Shown here one piece after another: positions 7,898 through 15,515 of a DNA stretch of 64,000 bases. How positions within the stretch are numbered: the first letter of the stretch is position 1; each line of letters begins with the position of its first letter. The stretch is from positions 62,001-126,000 of the forward strand of contig CAKOOM010000002.1 in NCBI GenBank assembly GCA_934098395.1. The letters are read 5' to 3'. This DNA is from an uncultured Bacilli bacterium (GTDB lineage: Bacteria > Bacillota_I > Bacilli_A > RF39 > UBA660). The position numbers and the translations under genes were made by a program. The notes beneath the pieces are model-generated. The model saw only the letters and a program-made list of their open reading frames with translations. It was not told the origin of the DNA and made no database searches.

Positions 7898-7926
7898 AGT
7901 ATAACACATTTTCTGTATAAAAGCAA
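7898..7926 (-). promoter_or_regulatory. Promoter of rnjA
   Basis: On the minus strand, TTGCTT (7926-7921), 17 bases, then TATACT (7903-7898). It leaves a leader of about 65 bases before RNase J. It lies back to back with the deacetylase promoter. Confidence 0.55.
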
Positions 7927-7932
7927 AAAAAC

Positions 7933-7961
7933 TTGTAAAAATAAAAATGATAGCGTATAAT
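7933..7961 (+). promoter_or_regulatory. Promoter of the deacetylase/prepilin-like pair
   Basis: TTGTAA (7933-7938), 17 bases, TATAAT (7956-7961). Transcription from about 7968 would begin at the AGGTGG ribosome site, which argues for the GTG 7983 start over the ATG at 7947. Confidence 0.6.
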
Positions 7962-7982
7962 GAAAGTAGGTGGGTAGTAGCT

Positions 7983-9032
7983 GTGAAGTATTTAAAAATA
8001 TTTATATTTTTGATAATTATGATGTTTTCTTTCTTTTTTAGGGCAAAGTTAGATATTAGTGAGGTAAAAGAGACGGTGTTACCTAAAAATATTTTAACTG
8101 ATGAGGATTATAAGAGAGATATGATAGATGAACTTGGTAATATTCCTATTATGATGTATCATGGAATAGTCAATAAAGAAGGAACATATCAAGGTAATTA
8201 TGATAATGATGGGTATACGAGAACACTTAGTGCTTTTAGAAATGATTTAGAGATGTATTATCAAAAGGGATATAGAATGATAAAGTTAGATGATTATATA
8301 CATGGGCGAATTGATACGGAATATGGATATAGTCCGATAATTTTGACGTTTGATGATGGAAATGATAATAATATTTTGGTAGATGGAATAGATGATAATG
8401 GAGATATTATTATTAATAAGTATTCGGCAGTATATGTTTTAGAAGAGTTTAAGAAAAAGTATCCGGATTATAATGTAACAGCGACATTTTTTGTTACTGA
8501 TAGTTTGTTTAATCAAGCTGAATATAATGAAAAAATAGTTAAATGGTTGATTGAACATGGATATTCGATTGGTAATCATACGAAGCATCATGATAATTTA
8601 AGTAAAATAGATAATGACAAGATAGGAAATACGATTGGATATATGTATAGTAAACTAAATAGTATTATAGGAGATAATTATAGTAAGATTGTAGCACTTC
8701 CTTTTGGAGCTCCCTACAATAGAGATAGTGATAAGTTTCCTTATATAATAGATAGTAAATATAAGGAAATAACTTATCATACGGATGCTATACTTAGAGT
8801 TGGTTGGGAACCGGAATTTAGTCCATTTAATAAGAAAGTGGATATGACTTATTTAAAGAGATGTAGAGCATATGATAATGATGGGAAAGATTTTGATATA
8901 GAGTATGTATTTAAGATGTTAGATAAAAATAGATATATATCTGATGGGAATAAAGATACGATAGTAAGTACTAAGAGTAAGAGTGATATGATAAATAATA
9001 GTTATAATTTAGAGGTGATTTTATATGAATAA
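7983..9032 (+). CDS. Membrane-anchored polysaccharide deacetylase family protein
   Basis: A 349-residue NodB-type (CE4) deacetylase, anchored by one N-terminal helix (KYLKIFIFLIIMMFSFFF), with the catalytic domain outside. Motifs: IPIMMYHG, ILTFDDGNDNN (motif 1; catalytic Asp and metal Asp), IGNHTKHHDN (motif 2; H-x3-H), ALPFGAP (motif 3). The family removes N- or O-acetyl groups from peptidoglycan or surface glycans. The GTG at 7983 is chosen because AGGTGG lies 9 bases ahead and because the predicted -10 box overlaps the region of the upstream ATG. The end overlaps the prepilin-like gene by 8 bases, so the two are cotranslated. Confidence 0.85.
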   Translation: MKYLKIFIFLIIMMFSFFFRAKLDISEVKETVLPKNILTDEDYKRDMIDELGNIPIMMYHGIVNKEGTYQGNYDNDGYTRTLSAFRNDLEMYYQKGYRMIKLDDYIHGRIDTEYGYSPIILTFDDGNDNNILVDGIDDNGDIIINKYSAVYVLEEFKKKYPDYNVTATFFVTDSLFNQAEYNEKIVKWLIEHGYSIGNHTKHHDNLSKIDNDKIGNTIGYMYSKLNSIIGDNYSKIVALPFGAPYNRDSDKFPYIIDSKYKEITYHTDAILRVGWEPEFSPFNKKVDMTYLKRCRAYDNDGKDFDIEYVFKMLDKNRYISDGNKDTIVSTKSKSDMINNSYNLEVILYE

Positions 9033-9294
9033 TAAGGGTTTTGCAATATCTACGATATTATATGGATTAATGATTTTGTTTATTTTTCTGTTTTTATCTT
9101 TGTTGGGTATTTTGTCTCAACAAAAGAATAATATGGAGAAGTTGATAGAGAATACGAATGGTGCGAGGGATATAGTTAATAGTAATATAGAAGTGAATTT
9201 TAATAAATGTGTTACTAAAGATGAGTGTTTGGCTGAATGCACTGATGATGAATGTGATTGTGATAGTCATCCAGATGAGTGTTCTACGAATTAG
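9025..9294 (+). CDS. Small prepilin-like protein with Cys/Asp-rich tail
   Basis: An 89-residue protein of unknown function. The N-terminus NNKGFAISTILYGLMIL looks like a type IV prepilin leader: a short basic/polar head, Gly5-Phe6 as a possible cleavage/methylation site, then a ~22-residue hydrophobic helix. The usual Glu at +5 is replaced by Thr. The C-terminal half carries six Cys among many Asp/Glu (CVTKDECLAEC, DDECDCD, DECSTN), suggesting disulphides or metal binding. It overlaps the deacetylase gene by 8 bases and is followed by a terminator. No prepilin peptidase or pilus ATPase lies in the window. Confidence 0.7.
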   Translation: MNNKGFAISTILYGLMILFIFLFLSLLGILSQQKNNMEKLIENTNGARDIVNSNIEVNFNKCVTKDECLAECTDDECDCDSHPDECSTN

Positions 9295-9303
9295 GGTTTG
9301 AAT

Positions 9304-9328
9304 AGAGAAGAGAGAATCTTCTCTTTTA
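9304..9328 (+). terminator. Terminator after the prepilin-like gene
   Basis: Eight-bp stem AGAGAAGA (9304-9311) with TCTTCTCT (9317-9324), GAGAA loop, T-run. Confidence 0.8.
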
Positions 9329-9382
9329 TTGACGGGAAGAATTATTTATGGTAAGATTGTTTGGAATGACGGAGTGATAAAT

Positions 9383-10510
9383 ATGAAAGTAAAATATGAA
9401 TTATTACATAAGGATAAAAAAAGTAATGCGAGATATGGAACATTGTCTACGAATTATGGTACTTATGAGACACCAATGTTTATGCCAGTAGGAACACAAG
9501 CTACGGTTAAGACGTTGGATACGAAAGAAATTAAAGCAATAGGAGCTGGAGTAATTTTATCTAATACATATCATTTGTGGTTAAGACCTGGAGAAGATAT
9601 TGTTAATAAGGCTGGCGGACTTCATAAGTTTATGAATTATGATGGACCAATTCTTACGGATTGTGGAGGATTTCAGGTATTTTCTTTAGCAAATCCAAAG
9701 AATATTAGTGAAGAGGGAGTAATATTTAAGAGTCATATTAATGGCGAAAAATTATTACTTACTCCGGAGAAAAGTATTGAAATTCAAAATAAACTTGATA
9801 GTGATATAGCAATGAGTTTTGATGAGTGTATTCCGTATCCAGCTAGTTATGAATATTGTAAGAATAGTGTAGAGAGAACTTTACGTTGGGCTAAAAGAGG
9901 AAAGGCTGTTTTTAATAACGAGAGACAATCTTTGTTTGGAATAGTACAAGGTTCTGAATATGAGGATTTAAGAGAATATAGTGCTAAAGAAACGGTTAAA
10001 ATTGGTTTTGATGGTTATGCGATTGGTGGAACATCGGTTGGTGAAGATAAGGAAACAATGTATAAAATGATTGACTATTCGATTAAGTATTTACCTCTTG
10101 ATAAGGCAAGATATTTGATGGGAGTGGGAGATCCGTATGATTTATTTGAGGGTGTAGAACGTGGAGTTGATATGTTCGATTGTGTTCATCCGACAAGATT
10201 AGCACGCCATGGACATGCTTTTACGAAATATGGAAAAATTAATTTGCGTAATGCAAAATATAAAGAGGATTTTACTGCAGTAGATGTTGGATGTGACTGT
10301 GAGTGTTGTAAGAATTATACGAAAGCATATATTAGGCATTTATTAGTAGCTGATGAGACTTTAGGTCAAAGACTTTTATCTATTCATAATTTAAGATTTT
10401 TAATTAGAATTATGGAGGGAATTAGAAAAGCTATTCAGGAAGATAGATTTTTGGAATATAAGACAGAGTTTTTAAATAATTATGGTGTTATTAAAAATGG
10501 AAAGATGTAG
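9383..10510 (+). CDS. tgt: tRNA-guanine transglycosylase
   Basis: Exchanges the wobble guanine (G34) of tRNA-Asp, -Asn, -His and -Tyr for preQ1 in queuosine synthesis. The 375-residue protein has the TIM-barrel motifs PILTDCGGFQVFSL (catalytic Asp), GGTSVGE, ERGVDMFDCVHPTRLARHG (nucleophile Asp and base recognition) and the zinc site CDCECC plus His in LLSIHN. Length is typical (about 375-380). The start at ATG 9383 follows GGAGTGAT; the longer in-frame extension lacks a site. No queA is seen nearby. The end overlaps tag by 14 bases. Confidence 0.95.
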   Translation: MKVKYELLHKDKKSNARYGTLSTNYGTYETPMFMPVGTQATVKTLDTKEIKAIGAGVILSNTYHLWLRPGEDIVNKAGGLHKFMNYDGPILTDCGGFQVFSLANPKNISEEGVIFKSHINGEKLLLTPEKSIEIQNKLDSDIAMSFDECIPYPASYEYCKNSVERTLRWAKRGKAVFNNERQSLFGIVQGSEYEDLREYSAKETVKIGFDGYAIGGTSVGEDKETMYKMIDYSIKYLPLDKARYLMGVGDPYDLFEGVERGVDMFDCVHPTRLARHGHAFTKYGKINLRNAKYKEDFTAVDVGCDCECCKNYTKAYIRHLLVADETLGQRLLSIHNLRFLIRIMEGIRKAIQEDRFLEYKTEFLNNYGVIKNGKM

Positions 10511-11033
10511 TTTTGTAAATGAGAAGAATATTAAGTATATAGAATATCATGATCATGAGTGGGGAGTAGTTAGAAAAGATGATAGGTATTTATTTGAAAT
10601 GTTGGTACTTGAATCTTTTCAAGCAGGATTATCTTGGGAGTGTATTCTTAATAAAAGAGAGAATATTGGAGCTGCAATGGATGATTTCGATTATGAAAAA
10701 ATAGCACTTTATGATGACAAGAAAGTATTAGAACTTCTTAGTAATAGGGGAATAATTAGAAATAAACTAAAGATTATGGCAATAATTAAGAATGCTCAAA
10801 TATTTATTGAGATAAGAGAAGAATATGGAAGTTTTTCTAAATATATTTGGGCTTATACGGATAATAAGATAATATATCATGAGTATCTTACTAAAAATAG
10901 TTTATCTGATAAGATAAGTAATGATTTATATAGAAGGGGAATGCGATTTGTAGGGAGTACAATAATATATTCTTATTTACAGGCAATTGGAATTATTAAT
11001 GATCATGAAAAAAATTGTTATTTATACGAATAA
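10497..11033 (+). CDS. tag: DNA-3-methyladenine glycosylase I
   Basis: Excises 3-methyladenine from alkylated DNA (base-excision repair). The 178-residue protein begins MERCSF and has the family motifs YHDHEWGV, FEMLVLESFQAGLSW and MRFVGSTIIYSYLQAIGIINDHEKNC. The zinc ligands of Tag (Cys near the N-terminus, His in the EYHDHEW region, His and Cys in DHEKNC) are all present. The ATG at 10497 is preferred because it gives the MERC start and has GGTG 9 bases upstream. It overlaps the 3' end of tgt. Confidence 0.93.
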   Translation: MERCSFVNEKNIKYIEYHDHEWGVVRKDDRYLFEMLVLESFQAGLSWECILNKRENIGAAMDDFDYEKIALYDDKKVLELLSNRGIIRNKLKIMAIIKNAQIFIEIREEYGSFSKYIWAYTDNKIIYHEYLTKNSLSDKISNDLYRRGMRFVGSTIIYSYLQAIGIINDHEKNCYLYE

Positions 11034-11035
11034 AA

Positions 11036-11061
11036 ACTATCCGCTTGGGATAGTCTTTTTT
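11036..11061 (+). terminator. Terminator after tag
   Basis: ACTATCC (11036-11042) pairs with GGATAGT (11048-11054); GCTTG loop; CTTTTTT follows. Confidence 0.85.
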
Positions 11062-11076
11062 AGAATATAAAAGATA

Positions 11077-11502
11077 TTAAAGTGTATCTACAAAAGTATC
11101 ATCAAGACATCTTATTATGCATACACAATTTAGATTAATTGTAAAGAAAGAGTTAGTACTTACATAAGGACTTGTAGTAGATGGTTCAGTATTAGTTGCA
11201 AGTACTCTACAAGTAGCACAACATCCATCTAATTTTTCTAATCTAAAGACACTAGATGTAGTAGTTTCTCCAGGTTCTTTGCTAATAGGCAATGCTAATG
11301 GTGTAGAACCAGAACTGCAAGTATATAATACGATTGGTCTAGTGTTAAAAAATGTCGTGCAATTTTGTCCTAAAAAGCCTCTATCGCATGTTTGTAAGCA
11401 AGTATCATTTTGACATACACTTTGTTGTAGTAGTAATATTACTTTTAATATTTCAGCAATGCAGTTTTCGCAATTATTTGTATCAACATTATTATTACAC
11501 AT
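11077..11502 (-). CDS. CotY/CotZ/ExsY-type cysteine-rich spore coat protein
   Basis: A 141-residue Cys-rich protein (about 14 Cys) related to the CotY/CotZ/ExsY family, which forms the outermost crust or exosporium basal layer by self-assembly and disulphides. Diagnostic segments are VFRLEKLDGCCATCRVL and FFTINLNCVCIIRCLDDTF near the C-terminus, matching the FRLEK...CATL...DLxCFCxIxCL pattern of the family. Start at ATG 11502 behind AGGGGTGG. Standing alone between the tag terminator and a divergent symporter gene, it has a plausible sigma-E-like promoter (11533-11560). Confidence 0.88.
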   Translation of the reverse strand: MCNNNVDTNNCENCIAEILKVILLLQQSVCQNDTCLQTCDRGFLGQNCTTFFNTRPIVLYTCSSGSTPLALPISKEPGETTTSSVFRLEKLDGCCATCRVLATNTEPSTTSPYVSTNSFFTINLNCVCIIRCLDDTFVDTL

Positions 11503-11532
11503 ATAATCCACCCCTTTATTTATATTCAATAT

Positions 11533-11560
11533 AAGATATGTCAAAATAACTAAAAAATTC
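11533..11560 (-). promoter_or_regulatory. Candidate sigma-E-type promoter for the coat protein gene
   Basis: On the minus strand GAATTTT (11560-11554), 13 bases, CATATCTT (11540-11533). Spacing equals that of the candidate in front of the SpoVID-like gene. Match by eye; CATATCTTA would also resemble a sigma-K -10 box. Confidence 0.35.
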
Positions 11561-11592
11561 ATTATTTAAACCTAGTTAGAATATATTTTAGT

Positions 11593-12903
11593 ATGAAATT
11601 ATATTTATTTAGTTTATTTTTTAGTGTCTTAGCAATAATTTTAAATATCTTTAATTATGATTTATTTTTAAAACTATTATCTATTACTTGGTATATTGCT
11701 AGTGTTTTTATTATATATTCAGCAATTATTTATTCATATAAATTTAAGTTAGTTCAGTTTGATATTAAGAAAATGATTAGTTCTGTTAAATCAAAGAGTA
11801 AGAATAATATTAGTCCTTTATCTAGTTTATGTATTACTTTAGCAGCAAAGATAGGTGTTGGTTCTTTATCTGGAGTAGCTTTGGCTATATATTTTGGCGG
11901 TCTTGGTAGTATGTTTTGGTTATTTGTTGTTTCAATAATTGTTTCTGTTAATACTTATATTGAATGTATTTATGGTATTAAGTATAGGAGTAAGATATTT
12001 GGGAGATTTGTTGGGGGACCAAGTTATTATATAGAGAAGTGTTTGGGAAATAAAAAATTAGCAATTCTTTATAGTATCTTGATAATTGTTACTTATAGTA
12101 TTTTATTTTTATCTATTCAGGCTAATACGATAGTTAATACGATTAGTTATAATGAAGTAAATATGAATTTAGTAGTTTTATTGTTATTTATTAGTACAGT
12201 ATTAATTGTATCTAGAGGAGTTAAGGGAATAGGAGTTATTAATAAGGTTTTAGTACCAGTGATGCTTTTGTTTTATTTGGCAGTTGGGGTAATTATTTTT
12301 ATAGTTAATATTGGTGATATTAGTGGAATATTTAGTTTAATGATAAGGGAAGCTTTTAATATAAAGAGTATTATTCCAGTATTTTTAATAGGGATGCAGA
12401 GGGCGATATTTATTACTGAGTCGGGACTTGGTACTAGTGCAATATCAGCAGCAAGTTGTGATAATGATGCGGATAAGCAGGGAATGCTTGAAGTGATGGG
12501 GATACATATTACGACTTTTTTTGTATGTTTTACAACTTTTTTAATAATAGCTACGAGTAATTATCAAGAAATAAATTATGGAAATATTAATGGGATAGAG
12601 ATAGTTATTAATGCTTTTAGATATCATTTTGGTAGTATGGGGGGAATAATACTGACAATAATTACTATTATGTTTGCTTTTTCTACGATTATATCGAGTT
12701 ATTTCTTTGGGGAAAGTAGTTTATTTATACTTACTAGAAAAAAGATAAGTATGATCATTTATAAGATTATATTTATGTTGGTAATAATTGTATCTTGTTA
12801 TATTAGTCCAAATATTTTATGGAATTTAACGGATTATTTTATAGCAATATTAGTAATAATTAATGTTTTATCTTTGTTAACTATATATAAAAAAAATAAT
12901 TAA
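11593..12903 (+). CDS. Sodium:alanine symporter (AGCS) family transporter
   Basis: A 436-residue membrane protein with about 10-11 helices. AGCS motifs: AAKIGVGSLSGVALAIYFGGLGSMFW (residues ~84-109 region), GGPSYYIEKCLG, and the signature ESGLGTSAISAASC (normally NEAG(L/I)GSAP). The family imports alanine, glycine or other small neutral amino acids with Na+. An Ala/Gly role is inferred from family only. No ribosome site precedes ATG 11593; a TATATT hexamer at 11582-11587 suggests the message may be leaderless. It is followed by spoVAC; no terminator between them is obvious. Confidence 0.88.
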   Translation: MKLYLFSLFFSVLAIILNIFNYDLFLKLLSITWYIASVFIIYSAIIYSYKFKLVQFDIKKMISSVKSKSKNNISPLSSLCITLAAKIGVGSLSGVALAIYFGGLGSMFWLFVVSIIVSVNTYIECIYGIKYRSKIFGRFVGGPSYYIEKCLGNKKLAILYSILIIVTYSILFLSIQANTIVNTISYNEVNMNLVVLLLFISTVLIVSRGVKGIGVINKVLVPVMLLFYLAVGVIIFIVNIGDISGIFSLMIREAFNIKSIIPVFLIGMQRAIFITESGLGTSAISAASCDNDADKQGMLEVMGIHITTFFVCFTTFLIIATSNYQEINYGNINGIEIVINAFRYHFGSMGGIILTIITIMFAFSTIISSYFFGESSLFILTRKKISMIIYKIIFMLVIIVSCYISPNILWNLTDYFIAILVIINVLSLLTIYKKNN

Positions 12904-12918
12904 TAGTTAATGATTCTT

Positions 12919-12949
12919 TGTATATAATTATCTTTTTTTGGAAATAATA
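12919..12949 (+). promoter_or_regulatory. Candidate sigma-G promoter for spoVACDE
   Basis: TGTATA (12919-12924), 18 bases, AATAATA (12943-12949) against the forespore consensus TGMATA-N17/18-CATAMTA. In Bacillus the spoVA operon is sigma-G dependent. The ribosome site GGTGAT is at 12955-12960. Confidence 0.4.
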
Positions 12950-12963
12950 CAAATGGTGATAAG

Positions 12964-13398
12964 ATGAATAAATATAATGATTTGGTTTTGAAGTATACAC
13001 CAAAAGAAGATAGGTTAAAGAATGCGATTGTAACTTTTTTATGTGGTGGAATATTAGGGAGTTTGAGTGAGTTATTACTTAGATGTTATAAAATATGGTT
13101 TAATATTCCAAGAAAAGAAGCATCAGTGATGGTGATACTTAGTTTAATTATTATTGCTTCGATATTGACGGCATTTGGGGTATTTGATACGTGTGTTAGT
13201 AAGTTAAAGAGTGCTTTGATTATACCTATTACAGGGTTTGCTCATTCGATGACATCAGCAGCACTTGAATATAGGAAAGAAGGATTGGTTCTTGGAATAG
13301 GAGCTAATATATTTAAATTAGCAGGAACGGTTATTTTATATGGAATAGTATCGGTATATGTATTTGGAATAATAAGACTTATTTTTATAGGAGGATAA
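12964..13398 (+). CDS. spoVAC: Stage V sporulation protein AC
   Basis: Inner-membrane channel component of the SpoVA dipicolinic-acid system, which loads Ca-DPA into the forespore and releases it at germination. 144 residues, about four helices; family segments include FLCGGILGSLSELL, TAFGVFDT and IPITGFAHSMTSAALEYRKEG (typical of SpoVAC/SpoVAE). Starts at ATG 12964 after GGTGATAAG. First of three tightly packed genes (2-base gap to spoVAD, 1-base overlap to spoVAE), the minimal C-D-E set common in Clostridia and many gut Firmicutes. It is possibly read from a sigma-G promoter at 12919. Confidence 0.95.
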   Translation: MNKYNDLVLKYTPKEDRLKNAIVTFLCGGILGSLSELLLRCYKIWFNIPRKEASVMVILSLIIIASILTAFGVFDTCVSKLKSALIIPITGFAHSMTSAALEYRKEGLVLGIGANIFKLAGTVILYGIVSVYVFGIIRLIFIGG

Positions 13399-13399
13399 G

Positions 13400-14392
13400 A
13401 TGACTAGTAAATTTAGAAATGTATATGTAAATGATAGTTATACGATAGCTTCAATATATGAAAAAGATGGGCCAATATCTGATGAGTTTGATTTGATATA
13501 TGATAAGGATTTTTATTATGGATGCGATACATTTGAAAAGGCTGAGGAGAAGATGTTAGCTAATTCGATAGATAAATTAATTAATAGAGCTAAAGTAATT
13601 GATAGTGATATTGATATGATTATATCAGGTGATTTAGAGAATCAGATAGCTGCGACAAATTATGCATGCAGAGACTTTAATATACCTTTAATGGGAATAT
13701 ATAGTGCTTGTGCTACTTTTTTAGAGGGTTTAATAATTGCAGGAAATTATATTGAGGGTAATAGAGCAAAAAAAATAATAGTTAGTACTAGTTCTCATAA
13801 TATGGTAGCTGAGAGACAGTTTAGAAATCCAACAGAGTATGGAGCTCCGAAGAAAAAGTGTTCGACATTTACTTCGACGGGGGCAGCAAGTATTTTAATT
13901 AGTAATAAGAAAAGCAATATTAAGCTAACTTCTGCTACTTTAGGAATGGTTAATGATGCAGGAATTAGTGATGTTAATAATATGGGAGCGGTAATGGCGA
14001 TAGCTGCTGCAGATACGATTAAGAGACATTTGAGTGATCAATCAATTAAGGCTGATTATTATGATTTAATTTTAACGGGAGATCTTGGGGTTTATGGAAG
14101 TAAGATTTTGATTGATTATTTGAAAGAGGATAATATAGATATATCAAGAATTCATAATGATTGTGGATTAATTTTATATGATGTAAATAAACAAGTAGTA
14201 TTTGCTGGTGCTAGTGGTCCGACTTCTTCGGCATTAGTATTATCAGCGCATATTTTAAAAGAAATGAATAGAGGAAGATATAGAAAAGTATTAATTGTAG
14301 CGACGGGAGCGATATTTAGTCCAACGAAAGTTTTTCAAAAAGATAGTATTCCTTCGATAGCTCATGCGGTTAGTTTGGAGGTAGTTGAATAA
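13400..14392 (+). CDS. spoVAD: Stage V sporulation protein AD
   Basis: Cytosolic, thiolase-fold DPA-binding protein of the SpoVA complex. 330 residues with segments typical of SpoVAD: SACATFLEGLIIAG, STSSHNMVAERQFRNPTEYG, GAASILIS, GDLGVYG and GASGPTSSALVLSAHIL. GGAGG ribosome site just ahead. The last base overlaps the spoVAE start (TAATG). It binds dipicolinic acid and is believed to deliver it to the SpoVAC/E channel. Confidence 0.96.
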   Translation: MTSKFRNVYVNDSYTIASIYEKDGPISDEFDLIYDKDFYYGCDTFEKAEEKMLANSIDKLINRAKVIDSDIDMIISGDLENQIAATNYACRDFNIPLMGIYSACATFLEGLIIAGNYIEGNRAKKIIVSTSSHNMVAERQFRNPTEYGAPKKKCSTFTSTGAASILISNKKSNIKLTSATLGMVNDAGISDVNNMGAVMAIAAADTIKRHLSDQSIKADYYDLILTGDLGVYGSKILIDYLKEDNIDISRIHNDCGLILYDVNKQVVFAGASGPTSSALVLSAHILKEMNRGRYRKVLIVATGAIFSPTKVFQKDSIPSIAHAVSLEVVE

Positions 14393-14745
14393 TGAGTACA
14401 TATATTTATGCATTTTTATTTTGTGGATTAGTTTGTATGATTAGTCAGCTTATTTTGGATAATACGAAACTTACTCCGGGACATGTTACTAGTTTATTTG
14501 TAGTACTTGGAGCAATGCTTGATGTTTTTGGAATATATGATAAGATTGTTTTATATTGTGGGGCTGGGGCAATAATACCAATTACTTCTTTTGGACATCT
14601 TTTGATACATGGGGCAATGGACTTGGTGGATGAGATGGGGGTTATGGGACTGGCACTTGGAATATTTGATTTAACTTCAGCAGGGATAAGTGTGGCAGTT
14701 GTAGCAGCATTTTTCTTAGCTTTATTATTTAAACCTAAACATTAA
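14392..14745 (+). CDS. spoVAE: Stage V sporulation protein AE (AEb)
   Basis: A 117-residue inner-membrane subunit of the DPA channel, with four helices. Segments YIYAFLFCGLVCMISQLILDNTK-like start, VLGAMLDVFGIYDKI and IPITSFGHLLIHGAMD show it to be homologous to SpoVAC. Start and stop codons overlap with spoVAD. No spoVAA, AB, AEa or AF follows. No clear terminator is seen in 14746-14790, although an AT-rich inverted repeat lies at about 14750-14776. Confidence 0.94.
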   Translation: MSTYIYAFLFCGLVCMISQLILDNTKLTPGHVTSLFVVLGAMLDVFGIYDKIVLYCGAGAIIPITSFGHLLIHGAMDLVDEMGVMGLALGIFDLTSAGISVAVVAAFFLALLFKPKH

Positions 14746-14790
14746 AATTACATTATTTAGTAATTAGGATGTAAAAGATATTAAAAAGTA

Positions 14791-14819
14791 TTGTCAAAAA
14801 AGATAGGTCATTGTATAAT
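14791..14819 (+). promoter_or_regulatory. Promoter for the anchored protein gene at 14835
   Basis: TTGTCA (14791-14796), 17 bases, TATAAT (14814-14819). The ribosome site GGTGAT follows within 10 bases. Confidence 0.7.
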
Positions 14820-14834
14820 TTACTTGGTGATATA

Positions 14835-15434
14835 ATGAATAAAAAACTTAGTAATATTGGAATATTATCTTTATTAGGATTATTTTTAATATTTTATATA
14901 GTAGCTAATTTTTTGTTAGAAAAAAGAGATGTTAAAGATAAGAAAGAGATAGATGCGGATAAGGATGTAATTAAAGAACAAGTAAATAATGATAATCAAA
15001 TAGCTATTATTAATAGACTTTATAGTGATGTTAGAATACTTTATGATGTTGTTAATAATAAATTTAAAGTTAGTCAGGATGATGTTATTGTTATTGGGGA
15101 TATTACTTATAAGAAGATTACTAATTTTGATGAGGTTATGAATAATTTATTTACTGAACAAGGAAGAGATAAGTATTTAGATGATTTTAGTAATTATTTT
15201 GCATATACGGATAATGGCTACTATTTAGCGGGAAATTTAGTTAGCTATCAAACGTATTATTTTAGAGGAGATAAGACTAATATCTTTGTGACTAGTTCTA
15301 ATGATACGGAAATAAATGGGATTATTTATGAGAAGTGGAGTAGTAATAATAAGAATACTTTAGCTACGATAAGAGTAGTTAATATTGATAATAAATGGTT
15401 AATAGATGATATTACTATTTTAGCTAAGGAATAA
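14835..15434 (+). CDS. Membrane-anchored extracytoplasmic protein of unknown function
   Basis: A 199-residue protein with one N-terminal membrane helix (residues ~8-28), a charged linker, and a ~140-residue outer domain rich in Tyr/Asp/Asn. The domain (DITYKKITNFDEVMNNLF, then YWxxxxG-like strands and a final RVVNIDNKWLIDDI) is faintly reminiscent of IseA/YoeB-type cell-wall hydrolase inhibitors, but I would not name it on this. Start at ATG 14835 behind TTGGTGAT; own promoter at 14791-14819 and own terminator, so monocistronic. Conserved position next to the SpoVA genes would need comparison with other genomes. Confidence 0.7.
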   Translation: MNKKLSNIGILSLLGLFLIFYIVANFLLEKRDVKDKKEIDADKDVIKEQVNNDNQIAIINRLYSDVRILYDVVNNKFKVSQDDVIVIGDITYKKITNFDEVMNNLFTEQGRDKYLDDFSNYFAYTDNGYYLAGNLVSYQTYYFRGDKTNIFVTSSNDTEINGIIYEKWSSNNKNTLATIRVVNIDNKWLIDDITILAKE

Positions 15435-15435
15435 G

Positions 15436-15460
15436 AATGTCTTAAACAAAGACATTTTTT
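15436..15460 (+). terminator. Terminator after the 14835 gene
   Basis: AATGTCTT (15436-15443) pairs with AAGACATT (15449-15456); T-run 15455-15460. Confidence 0.8.
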
Positions 15461-15469
15461 CTTAAATAC

Positions 15470-15498
15470 TTGATTTTTCTATTAAAAATATATATAAT
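15470..15498 (+). promoter_or_regulatory. Promoter of the tagO-like gene
   Basis: TTGATT (15470-15475), 17 bases, TATAAT (15493-15498). AGGTGGT follows at 15505-15511. Confidence 0.65.
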
Positions 15499-15515
15499 TT
15501 ATGTAGGTGGTAATT

